A stretch of DNA of 59,684 bases from an uncultured Bacteroidales bacterium (GTDB lineage: Bacteria > Bacteroidota > Bacteroidia > Bacteroidales > Paludibacteraceae): the NCBI GenBank assembly GCA_900321005.1, contig ONUF01000022.1, positions 1-59,684 on the forward strand, given 5' to 3'. Below the pieces are notes generated by a model, which did not search any database, was not told where the DNA came from, and saw nothing but the letters and a program-made list of their open reading frames with translations. The position numbers were made by a program, and so were the translations under genes. This document shows, in pieces, positions 43,180 through 50,881 of this stretch; the first letter of the stretch is position 1, and each line of letters starts with the position of its first letter.

Positions 43180-46100
43180 ATGGCAAAAACGCTATATAAT
43201 AGCAAATTTATCACCTTAACGAAAGACGACGAAGGTATTGAACTGGAACTGGGCATATCCGATTCCCCGCTACGAAGCGAGTCCGAATTGGATATGGACT
43301 GTATTCTATACACCCCGGATGAGGACGAAGCGATACTCAATCTCATCGGCCGCGTCGAACTCGAGCGGAAGATGGAATGGGGCGAACCCTCCTTTGAGAT
43401 TGAGAAAGGAAAGATCAACTGTGCCTACGTCCTCAAATACCGCATGCATGTCGATGACGACACCCCTGAAGTAGCTACCTACCCGCAAAAGAAAGGCAAG
43501 GAGATCTTCTGGACGATGATGTTCGAATCCATGACAAAGGATATACCCTGCACGCTCGAGTTATACGTCTTCTTCCGCAACTCCATGGGCGATATCCAGC
43601 GGTTACATCCCCTCGATCATGAGATTCCTATCTGCATCCCGCACGAGTCCGGTCGGGGAACGTACTGCACGCTGCGTGTCGCGCGTAAGGACCGTAAGGC
43701 CTTGGACTGCGGACGCTACTATTTTGCCTTCCGTCTGCGCCAAAAGGACGGGACCTATATGGGCCAACCTAAGGTGCTATACATCAACATCGTGCCGGCC
43801 AAAGGCTATTCCGTCCAAATAGAATCGGATATGGTGGGTATGGATGCTATCTATCGTCAGATGGCCATGCTCACCAAGCAGAAGATGTTCAACGACAACC
43901 GCCTGGCAGCCAACCTCCAGCCGACGCCAATCAACCTGCACGCGGCCGTAATGGGCGAAAAGGGTTCGGGCAAGACCTCCTTCGCGCAGGTGCTGTACGA
44001 TTTCTATTCGGAGAACAAGTTGATTCCCGAAGACAGCTATCTGCATATCGCCGATGCGCGCTATTGGACGAGCGTCGTAGGCGAAGAGACGTCCCTGGAC
44101 CACGATTTCTCGATGGCCGGAAACGGCATGTTGTATGTCGAGAACGCCGCTTCGATGATTGCGTCTGATTCGCGCGGAAACAAGTACTACGCTGTGGAGG
44201 CGCTCGTGCGCAGACTGCAAAACCCGGACAACGGGCCTGCGGTCGTGCTGGTCGATACGCCGGAGAATATCACCATGCTGCTCTCCGTCGCTAACCTTCG
44301 TTCCTGCATCGGGCAGGTATATAAACTGCCCACCCTCGACATAGAGCAGATAACGGTCATCGCCGAGCGCGAATGCACGCGACGCGGATTCACGCTCACC
44401 CCGGGCGCAAAAACCGTACTCAGTTCCTATCTCTCTTCCCTGCCTTCTGCCACAACCACGGATGTGAGCGCCCTCATCGACGAGATGATCATGAACATGT
44501 CCATGCGCGTCATCAACGGCTCGCAGGAGCTGTTCCAAGACGAGAAGACCCTGAGCGAACTGCGCGAAGAGGATGTGCCGCAACCCAAGATCGGCCAGTA
44601 CGACCTCTCGCTCAAGAAACTCAATAACCTTGTCGGACTCAAAAAACTGAAATATAACATCGAGTCGCACCTTAACATGGTGCGGTTCACCCAACTGCGC
44701 CAAAAAAGCGGACTGAAGGCGACCATGCCGCCGCTCCATATGATCTTTACCGGCAACCCGGGAACGGGAAAAACCACCGTCGCCAGCCTCTTAGGCGAGA
44801 TATACGCGTCGATCGGCATACTCAAAACCGGAAAGGTCATTGCCGTGGACCGCAAGAAACTCGTCGGTCAGTTTATCGGCGACACCGAAGCCAACACACG
44901 CAATGTGCTCCAACAGGCGCACGGTAACATCCTGCTTATCGACGAAGCCTACACGCTCATCGGTGACCCGGATGACAAACGGGATTACGGACCCAAAGTG
45001 CTGGATTGCCTGCTCGAAGAACTCGGCAAAGAGCAAACGGACATGATCATCATCCTTGCCGGGTATCCCGAAGAGATGGAGAAGATGCTGAAGGTCAACA
45101 AAGGTCTCTCGTCGCGCTTCCCATTCACCTTCCATTTCGAAGACTATACGGAGGACGAACTGTTCGAGATTGCGCTCCGCACCGCCGAGCAAAGCGGATA
45201 TACTTTCTCTGACGATGCCGCCAAACGCCTGCGAACCCTCATCCATCGCGAGATGGAGCGAGGCAAGGGGCGGAACAAAGAGCATTTCGGCAACGCGCGT
45301 TTCATCACGCGTCTCATCTCGTCGCGTATCATCCCGAACATGAGTCGCCGTATCCTCTCGCCCGCTACCGTCGCTTCTTCGCCGCAGCAGCTGTCGCGCA
45401 TTGAAGCCGTCGATATCCCTACCTCCATCCAAGATGCCGACATGGCCATCGACGAAGCCGAGATAAACCGTATCCTCAAGCAGGTGGACGAGATGGTCGG
45501 ACGCGAAGAGGTGAAGCGTACGCTGCATAACCTCGTCACTATCGCGCGCGCCAAGCAGGCCAACGGCGAGGACCTGAGCGACACCATCCCGCTGCAATGG
45601 ACCTTCACCGGATCCACGGGCACAGGCAAGAGTTCGATAGGACGGCTCTTAGCCCAACTGCTCCATGCCTTCCATCTCATCGCATCGGACAAGATGACGC
45701 AACTGCGCATGCCGCAGTCCTCCACGAGCGCATGGACGCCATACGAGATAGACCATATCCTGCGCGACACGATGAAGCAGTCGGGACAAGGACTGCTCTT
45801 CATCGACCTCGACGATATCGCCAACAGCCATATCGACATCCAGTGGCTGCGCTGCAAACTGACGTCCCTCACCGCCGAGATGCCGGGTTCGTACGCCTTC
45901 GTCATCGCCGTGGACGACAACCGTCTGTCCACTTCGCCGATAGACATGCCGATCAGCACGTCCACCATCCATTTCGAGGACTACACCGCCGACGAACTGA
46001 TGGCTATCCTGCGGCAGCGACTCGACAAACACGGCTATACCGTCACCGACGAAGCGCTCGAGGAACTGAACCGGCATATCCAGGTTATTTGCAACAACCG

Positions 46101-46269
46101 CAGCAGCGGTTTCGCCAACGCGCGCACTATCAAGCACGTATATATAGCGATCACCTCCGCGGCCGAACTGCGTCAGCCGGCCTCGCTGCAACCGACGATC
46201 ACCAAAGAGGACGTGCAGTCTATCAGGTGGAAGAAACTCAACTCCAACCGCATCGGATTTGGCGCATAA
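43180..46269 (+). CDS. Triple AAA+ ATPase of the CbxX/EccA-like type
   Basis: A 1029-residue cytoplasmic protein. An N-terminal domain (about 1-230, unrecognised, beta-rich) precedes three AAA modules: Walker A sites GEKGSGKTS (259-267), GNPGTGKTT (525-533) and GSTGTGKSS (811-819). Only the middle module has a clear Walker B (ILLIDEAYTLIG, about 583-594) and the CbbX pattern (VGQFIGDTEANTRNVLQQAH); the first has MLYVENA and the third LLFIDLDD, so both are partly degenerate. Relatives include CbbX and EccA, which remodel or help export partner proteins. It starts 16 bases after the coiled-coil gene and precedes an acidic small-protein gene. Substrate unknown. Confidence 0.85.
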   Translation: MAKTLYNSKFITLTKDDEGIELELGISDSPLRSESELDMDCILYTPDEDEAILNLIGRVELERKMEWGEPSFEIEKGKINCAYVLKYRMHVDDDTPEVATYPQKKGKEIFWTMMFESMTKDIPCTLELYVFFRNSMGDIQRLHPLDHEIPICIPHESGRGTYCTLRVARKDRKALDCGRYYFAFRLRQKDGTYMGQPKVLYINIVPAKGYSVQIESDMVGMDAIYRQMAMLTKQKMFNDNRLAANLQPTPINLHAAVMGEKGSGKTSFAQVLYDFYSENKLIPEDSYLHIADARYWTSVVGEETSLDHDFSMAGNGMLYVENAASMIASDSRGNKYYAVEALVRRLQNPDNGPAVVLVDTPENITMLLSVANLRSCIGQVYKLPTLDIEQITVIAERECTRRGFTLTPGAKTVLSSYLSSLPSATTTDVSALIDEMIMNMSMRVINGSQELFQDEKTLSELREEDVPQPKIGQYDLSLKKLNNLVGLKKLKYNIESHLNMVRFTQLRQKSGLKATMPPLHMIFTGNPGTGKTTVASLLGEIYASIGILKTGKVIAVDRKKLVGQFIGDTEANTRNVLQQAHGNILLIDEAYTLIGDPDDKRDYGPKVLDCLLEELGKEQTDMIIILAGYPEEMEKMLKVNKGLSSRFPFTFHFEDYTEDELFEIALRTAEQSGYTFSDDAAKRLRTLIHREMERGKGRNKEHFGNARFITRLISSRIIPNMSRRILSPATVASSPQQLSRIEAVDIPTSIQDADMAIDEAEINRILKQVDEMVGREEVKRTLHNLVTIARAKQANGEDLSDTIPLQWTFTGSTGTGKSSIGRLLAQLLHAFHLIASDKMTQLRMPQSSTSAWTPYEIDHILRDTMKQSGQGLLFIDLDDIANSHIDIQWLRCKLTSLTAEMPGSYAFVIAVDDNRLSTSPIDMPISTSTIHFEDYTADELMAILRQRLDKHGYTVTDEALEELNRHIQVICNNRSSGFANARTIKHVYIAITSAAELRQPASLQPTITKEDVQSIRWKKLNSNRIGFGA

Positions 46270-46291
46270 TCTTAATTTTTTTATTTGACAT

Positions 46292-46702
46292 ATGTACTAC
46301 CACTTTGAATTAGAAGACCCCTATAGCGGGGAAAAAGGCCACTTGTACATCCCGGAAGAGATGAGTATTGAGGACTTCTGCCGCGAGTTGCGCTGCGAGA
46401 TGGGACTGCAATACACCGTCGGTTCGCGCTTCCACTTCATCATCGACAAGCAGAACCGCGTCTTCATGCAGGACGCAGAGGTCATCTCGACCCATGTCGA
46501 TATGCTGTGGGAAGGCGGCGACAGCGACGAAGATCCAGATAAGACGGCGCCGAAGTACCAAGAGGAGTATTATTTCCCCGAGGACAAACATACGCTGCAG
46601 GACCTCTTCCCGGAAGTCGGCACGAACATCCTGTACGCGCAGGACTACGACCGCATCTATTGCAAGTTAGTCGAGATCTCGCACGACGACGAGGAAGAGT
46701 AA
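46292..46702 (+). CDS. Acidic protein resembling the pRiA4b ORF-3 family
   Basis: A 136-residue very acidic protein. Its layout (MYYHFELEDPYSGEKGHLYI, EEMSIEDFCRELRCEMGLQY, a central acidic loop, then LQDLFPEVGTNILYAQDYD) resembles the plasmid pRiA4b ORF-3-like family, which has a start YxxxVxLxxVxPPIWRR-type strand, a helix and a later LxxLLxxGxxxxYxYDFGDxW segment. Only the outline fits, not every motif. It ends with DDEEE. It lies 22 bases after the triple-AAA gene and before a bidirectional terminator, so it closes that operon and could be an adaptor or client of the ATPase; that is inference. Confidence 0.6.
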   Translation: MYYHFELEDPYSGEKGHLYIPEEMSIEDFCRELRCEMGLQYTVGSRFHFIIDKQNRVFMQDAEVISTHVDMLWEGGDSDEDPDKTAPKYQEEYYFPEDKHTLQDLFPEVGTNILYAQDYDRIYCKLVEISHDDEEE

Positions 46703-46703
46703 C

Positions 46704-46732
46704 AAAAAAAAGAGGCGCTCGCCTCTTTTTTT
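46704..46732. terminator. Bidirectional terminator
   Basis: AAAAAAAGAGGC, loop GCTC, GCCTCTTTTTTT. It serves the operon on the left and the periplasmic-protein gene on the right, whose stop is at 46731-46733. Confidence 0.85.
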
Positions 46733-47141
46733 AATCCTTCTTCGGACAGGGTTTGCCCTCGGGTCTTGGACCTTTGCCGTCTTTGAACTCCGGTCGTGGA
46801 CCTTTGTGTTTCGGACCTTGCGGTTTCGGGCCGTGGAAATGTAGTACGCGGGCTACCTGACGCTCGTTCAGCTCCTTGCCGAACTTCGCAGCAAACTCCT
46901 TATTCAACTTCTCCTTTGCGGCGATAAACTCGCGGTATGTAACTGCGAACTTAGCGGCTTGTTCATCACTCAGATAGAGTTCGTCGGTCAGGAACTTGAT
47001 ATCCATCTCGATACGCTGTTCCTTGGTCATTTTGCACTCTTTCTTGTCCTTTTGGCACTCCGCCTTCTCGGCTTTGGCTTCCTGGGCGCTCATGTTCGCC
47101 ACCATCATGACGCTCATGGCTAAAATCAATAACTTTTTCAT
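46731..47141 (-). CDS. Periplasmic Spy/CpxP-like protein with Lys/Pro-rich tail
   Basis: A 136-residue exported protein with signal peptide MKKLLILAMSVMMVANMSAQ. A middle helical region (about 36-90, MTKEQRIEMDIKFLTDELYL and SDEQAAKFAVTYREFIAAKE) resembles the LTxxQ-type helices of small periplasmic stress proteins. The tail is a Gly/Pro/Lys-rich run (GPKPQGPKHKGPRPEF). The ATG at 47141 is chosen because of the signal peptide and an upstream GGAGG; the frame upstream to 47237 runs through the leader. The promoter-like TTTG and TGAGTTTG pair lies about 30-60 bases further upstream on the minus strand. Role in envelope stress is inference. Confidence 0.78.
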   Translation of the reverse strand: MKKLLILAMSVMMVANMSAQEAKAEKAECQKDKKECKMTKEQRIEMDIKFLTDELYLSDEQAAKFAVTYREFIAAKEKLNKEFAAKFGKELNERQVARVLHFHGPKPQGPKHKGPRPEFKDGKGPRPEGKPCPKKD

Positions 47142-47238
47142 TTTGTACCTCCATGATTTAACAGGGTTCACTACCCCGTCCGCAAGAACCATGCCAAACT
47201 CAAAAATTCGCAAATATGTCCCAAAAACAACCGACACT

Positions 47239-47268
47239 CCGTCAGACCTTAGACGTTAAATGGGGTGA
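47239..47268. repeat. First copy of a 30-base direct repeat
   Basis: Identical to 53372-53401. The sequence begins CCGTCAGACCTTAGACG and ends AAATGGGGTGA. At the second site it is part of the leader RNA of the restriction-modification gene; here it is followed by a shortened, degraded version of the same leader (AGCAAACATA near 47280). Confidence 0.85.
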
Positions 47269-47300
47269 CAACAAATGAAAGCAAACATACAATTACATAA

Positions 47301-47345
47301 ACGCGCGTATCACGGACCCCGTCGGCAACCTCATCGGCTCTTTTC
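47301..47345 (+). pseudogene. Fragment copied from the coiled-coil gene at 42265
   Basis: 31 bases (47301-47331) are identical to 42929-42959 of the coiled-coil gene (start ACGCGCGTATCACGG, end CGGCAACCT). The bases after CGGCAACCT, CATCGGCTC, instead resemble the sequence after the second CGGCAACCT of that gene (43126). The copy therefore looks as if a deletion joined the two CGGCAACCT words. It has no coding capacity of its own. Confidence 0.75.
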
Positions 47346-47387
47346 TTGTCCGGCTTACTAACCGACTGTGTTAGCAGGGGAAAAATC

Positions 47388-47415
47388 AAACGCCACCCGA
47401 TTGTGGGTGGCGTTT
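47388..47415. terminator. Terminator of the surface-protein and small-protein operon
   Basis: AAACGCCACCC (47388-47398) with GGGTGGCGTTT (47405-47415); an 11-base perfect stem just downstream of the small gene that ends at 47421 on the minus strand. Confidence 0.75.
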
Positions 47416-47420
47416 GTGGT

Positions 47421-47591
47421 TTAGAACGCCTCTGTCACGCTTCCTGATTGATCGCCTCCGTGAATAGTGACATTGGAAACGACTCTGTCTCCGCTGGCGC
47501 ACAGAACACCGCTGTGGGTGATGAGTTGCGCAGAAGTGGATGGAGAGAGATATTGCTTTTTCGCCTCAAGGGCTGTATTTATCTTTTTCAT
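47421..47591 (-). CDS. Small protein of 56 residues behind the surface protein gene
   Basis: Begins MKKINTALEAKKQYLSPSTS and ends GGDQSGSVTEAF. It starts 17 bases after the stop of the large exported protein on the same strand and ends just before a strong terminator, so it is in the same operon. Many Bacteroidales surface-protein genes are followed by similar short proteins with a KKxYxxPxxxxxxLxxxxxLCxSG pattern; the fit here is QYLSPSTSAQLITHSGVLCA. No signal peptide is seen. Function unknown. Confidence 0.6.
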   Translation of the reverse strand: MKKINTALEAKKQYLSPSTSAQLITHSGVLCASGDRVVSNVTIHGGDQSGSVTEAF

Positions 47592-47607
47592 AATCGTAAC
47601 TGTTTAA

Positions 47608-49986
47608 TCATTTAACCATTTGACCTTGGGCATTAAAGAGCATGCCGTTCTTCTCGATGACGAGTTGTCCGTCGATGATACGTTTGTGTGCAGCGTTGGG
47701 GTTCTCCACAAGATCGATTGCCTGCGTCTGTTCTCCTTTCTGCACGATGCGTGCGCGTTTAGCCACTTTGGCTGCACCACCCTTGACTTCGAAGTACGCA
47801 CGGAAAGCTTTGAGGTTACCGGTAGCGTCCGGCCAGAACAGTTCATTGCCGGCTCCGAGGAAGAGGAGGTTCTTGTTACCACCTGCAAGTTCGGTAGGAG
47901 CAAAAGTTCCGTGGAAGGAGATATTAGCGTCGCTCGTCTGATCTACCGGTGCTGTAACAGCAATCGTCACGCCCTCGAACGAGGGGTTCGCTACATCCAC
48001 GGAGGGCTGGAGCAAGTACGGTTTGCCGGCTTCGAGAGAGGTCACTTTGCTGAACTCGAGGCTCAGCACATCGCCCTCCAAAGAGGAAGACACAAACTCC
48101 TCGAGGTCATAGCCCGCGCCGAAGAGCTCCTGTAACCGGTCATCATCCAACGCGAACGGCAGACAGAAGGTGTTGAACTGCGACGAGGTCAGCGAACGGG
48201 TGAGATTAACGTCAACCATTTGACCGGAGTAGGTACCTATGGCAGTATTAGTATTATTTTCCGACAAAGAAATAACAGGATAGAATTCCGCTTCGGTCTC
48301 TCCCATTTTAATATTCAAAGAAGTGTTGGCAGACACAAAGTAGTCTTTCGGATCTGCTCCGTTCATGTTTGCCCAACCGGAAGTAATTACACTTTTTCCG
48401 CTCTTATAGACTGAATAAGGCTCAGAGTTTGTCAGCGGTTTTTCGGACTCAATCGTGATATATTTGTTAGAACCCAAATAGATGTCAGCATGATAAGATG
48501 TGAATGTCAGTGCACCGGATAATTTGAGCGTTCCGTTGTTATAAATGGCATTGGAAAGCGATTTATCATCCGGATCATCTTCTTCTTCATAAGAGCCATA
48601 CAAGTTTTGAATAGTTCCTTCGCTCAAGACCAGTGTACCGCCATTTTCAATATTAATCAATCCATATTCTGGGTAATTGGCAACAAAATATCCATAAATA
48701 CGACCTCCGCCCTCATTATCATAGATAGCGAAAGTAGCCCCATCTTTTACTTGAATACTATTCGTTTCTGTATAAACCTCATGACCATTGAGACAGAGGT
48801 TGATATTTTCAGTCACATTCCAATCAGAAGCCAATTCCACGTCAGTATTCAAGAAGTAGTTGCCGGACGTAGGCAGCGCAGCGGGATTGGACCACGGCTC
48901 AAAGGTAATACCGTCGTGGATATGCGGAGCTTGGGTAGTAAAGTAAAGAGGTTCTGACAAAGCGCTACTACCTGCGTCATTAACCGCAGCTACTTTTACG
49001 AAATAGGTGGTACTGGCGGTAAGTCCTGACCACTCGAAGGAGTTGGTTGTAGGACTTGCAAACTTGGCATAAACTCCATCAATACTTGTGCTATTATATA
49101 AATCATAACTCGTTGCTCCATCTACAGCCGACCACGAAAGGGAAGCCGAAGTAGAACCTATACTGCTTGCCGCCAAATCTTCCGGAACAGAAGGAAGCAC
49201 GGGAGCCACAGAGGGAGTAATGGTGAAGGTGGTTTTTGTGACCCACAAGTGCCCTCTAACTTGTTTCTCTTTTGCAGTGCCCGTAGAACCTGAAGGATAA
49301 GTATAAGCTTCTAATCCTGCAAGAGACGATAAATAATCTTCAGCCTTCCCTGACCCAGATGCCGTCCAATACTGATGCGCAAATCGAGCATGCTCGGTGG
49401 CTTTTAATACAAATCGTAAATTTGCTTCCGACAATGAATAAGCAGTATTTGTCACATCAAAAACTGTTAAAAGAATATTGCTGGCACCATCCCACTTAAA
49501 TGAAGATTGATTGAAGGCAATAGACAAAGGTTTAACTTCTCCTACTGCAATCGCTTCCGTTGTAATTGAGCCGTCATGAACAGGGCTTGTACCAGGATTC
49601 AAAAACTTAGCTCTATAATTAGTAACATAAGCACCGGATATTTCATGTATTGCTATAGAGTCTGCCGCTATTGATGTAATGAAAATTTTGAGAGAACGAG
49701 TAACCGAAGGAACGGCAGTAGTGTTGGATTTACCTCCATAATAAAAAGTTATTCCTGTAATATCACCAGAGGAAGCACCTAAAGCTGTTAACTCAGACGC
49801 CAAAAAAACTTGTTGAGTAACCGATGATGCAGTAGAAGTTTGCGGAACTAAAGGCAGCACTGCACTTAATACAGGCGTCGCTGGCGCAGGAATAGTTTCA
49901 ATCGTATAATCCGTTGCCGATACAGCATTGGGTAAAAAGAAAAGTGCACTGAAGGCACAAAGAAGTGTAAATAAAATTTTTCTCAT
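47608..49986 (-). CDS. Secreted surface protein with fibronectin type III domain
   Basis: A 792-residue exported protein with signal peptide MRKILFTLLCAFSALFFLPN followed by AVSA. An N-terminal beta domain (about 30-250) precedes a fibronectin type III domain (about 285-380, VPEDLAASSIGSTSASLSWS to AVNDAGSSALSEPLYFTTQ). It is followed by a repeat-rich beta-helix-like part with LCLNGHEVYTETNSIQVKDG and a domain with FNTFCLPFALDDDRLQELFG. The C-terminus, IIDGQLVIEKNGMLFNAQGQ then MVK, is the type of tail found on Bacteroidales surface proteins, also present at 53178. The ATG at 49986 fits the signal peptide; the open frame upstream crosses the promoter. Confidence 0.82.
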   Translation of the reverse strand: MRKILFTLLCAFSALFFLPNAVSATDYTIETIPAPATPVLSAVLPLVPQTSTASSVTQQVFLASELTALGASSGDITGITFYYGGKSNTTAVPSVTRSLKIFITSIAADSIAIHEISGAYVTNYRAKFLNPGTSPVHDGSITTEAIAVGEVKPLSIAFNQSSFKWDGASNILLTVFDVTNTAYSLSEANLRFVLKATEHARFAHQYWTASGSGKAEDYLSSLAGLEAYTYPSGSTGTAKEKQVRGHLWVTKTTFTITPSVAPVLPSVPEDLAASSIGSTSASLSWSAVDGATSYDLYNSTSIDGVYAKFASPTTNSFEWSGLTASTTYFVKVAAVNDAGSSALSEPLYFTTQAPHIHDGITFEPWSNPAALPTSGNYFLNTDVELASDWNVTENINLCLNGHEVYTETNSIQVKDGATFAIYDNEGGGRIYGYFVANYPEYGLINIENGGTLVLSEGTIQNLYGSYEEEDDPDDKSLSNAIYNNGTLKLSGALTFTSYHADIYLGSNKYITIESEKPLTNSEPYSVYKSGKSVITSGWANMNGADPKDYFVSANTSLNIKMGETEAEFYPVISLSENNTNTAIGTYSGQMVDVNLTRSLTSSQFNTFCLPFALDDDRLQELFGAGYDLEEFVSSSLEGDVLSLEFSKVTSLEAGKPYLLQPSVDVANPSFEGVTIAVTAPVDQTSDANISFHGTFAPTELAGGNKNLLFLGAGNELFWPDATGNLKAFRAYFEVKGGAAKVAKRARIVQKGEQTQAIDLVENPNAAHKRIIDGQLVIEKNGMLFNAQGQMVK

Positions 49987-50033
49987 AAGACTAATATCCT
50001 TTAATAGTTTGACAAAATGCACAAAAACGGCTG

Positions 50034-50065
50034 CAAAGGTAAGCATATTTTTTGGACCACACAAA
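50034..50065 (-). promoter_or_regulatory. Promoter of the fibronectin-domain protein gene
   Basis: On the minus strand: TTTG (50065-50062), 20-base spacer, TACCTTTG (50041-50034). Confidence 0.75.
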
Positions 50066-50153
50066 TATTTTTGACATTTTTCTATATTTTTTATGCGTTT
50101 TATTACTTTTCGTTAACAAAAATGCACAAATGAACAACAAGTCAAAAGAAAAA

Positions 50154-50185
50154 TTTGCTTATATCAAAAAAAGGTAGTATTTTTG
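50154..50185 (+). promoter_or_regulatory. Promoter of the frameshifted surface-protein gene
   Basis: TTTG at 50154-50157, 20-base spacer, TATTTTTG at 50178-50185; the ATG follows at 50222. Confidence 0.72.
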
Positions 50186-50221
50186 CAGCGTGATTTGAAA
50201 TTTTAATTTATTGAACAAGGT

Positions 50222-50881
50222 ATGAAAAAGATTTTCCTATTTGTTTTTGCTGCGCTGTTTGCCGCAACAATGGAAGCCAAGGTTATCCTGACCGAGAGTT
50301 TTGATCGTTCCGTCGGTACACTCTGTATCGGCGCGAACACCGACATGGGCACCAACACCGACGACTGGTGGAGTTACAGCGGTTCCAGCAACTACATCCA
50401 AGTTGCCGAAGGTACGCTTTCTTTTCCCGGCTACGCAACCTCCGGAAAAGGCAACAAAGCCTATTTAGGCACGTCCGGCGCGGATGACCTGCGCCAATTC
50501 ACCAAAGAGTACACCAGCGGCAAGGTCTATCTGGCTGCGATAGTGAATGTAGAAACCGTCAAGGGCAGCGCCACCGCGGATTACTGCCTCGCCTTGGGCG
50601 ATGCGGGCGCAAGTAACATGTACGCCCGTCTCTATACCAAGTCGGAGAAGATAGGTGACGAGTGGACAGGATTCCATTTCGGCGTCTCCAAATACAGCGA
50701 GTCCGCATCGTATGTAGGCATGACGGAGGAGGTCTATTCTCCGAACACGGATTATCTGATAGTTCTCGAATATGAGTTTGTGGACGGCGAGAAGAACGAC
50801 ACGGCGCGCCTGTATGTCAACCCGACCAAGCCGAGCAAGGAGCCAACGCCAAGAACGACGCAAGCAAGATCGCTTCCGTGA
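50222..50881 (+). CDS. Secreted surface protein, N-terminal part before a frameshift
   Basis: 219 codons with signal peptide MKKIFLFVFAALFAATMEAK and a jelly-roll-like domain (VILTESFDRSVGTLCIGANT ... VLEYEFVDGEKNDTARLYVN). The domain is cut just before its last strands: reading frame one ends in PTPRTTQARSLP after about 50838, while the next frame continues it with NAKNDASKIASVNLRQGSNT and PKIYIDEIQVATSWEELF. The shift lies around 50838-50846, near GAGCCAACGCC, and a single base change in length restores one open frame up to 53178 (about 985 residues). Either a sequencing or assembly error or a recent mutation. Confidence 0.82.
   Translation: MKKIFLFVFAALFAATMEAKVILTESFDRSVGTLCIGANTDMGTNTDDWWSYSGSSNYIQVAEGTLSFPGYATSGKGNKAYLGTSGADDLRQFTKEYTSGKVYLAAIVNVETVKGSATADYCLALGDAGASNMYARLYTKSEKIGDEWTGFHFGVSKYSESASYVGMTEEVYSPNTDYLIVLEYEFVDGEKNDTARLYVNPTKPSKEPTPRTTQARSLP

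Noticed and set aside
50838-50846. Programmed ribosomal frameshift in the surface-protein gene
   Set aside because: No slippery heptamer or evident downstream pseudoknot at the junction; mutation or sequence error is simpler.
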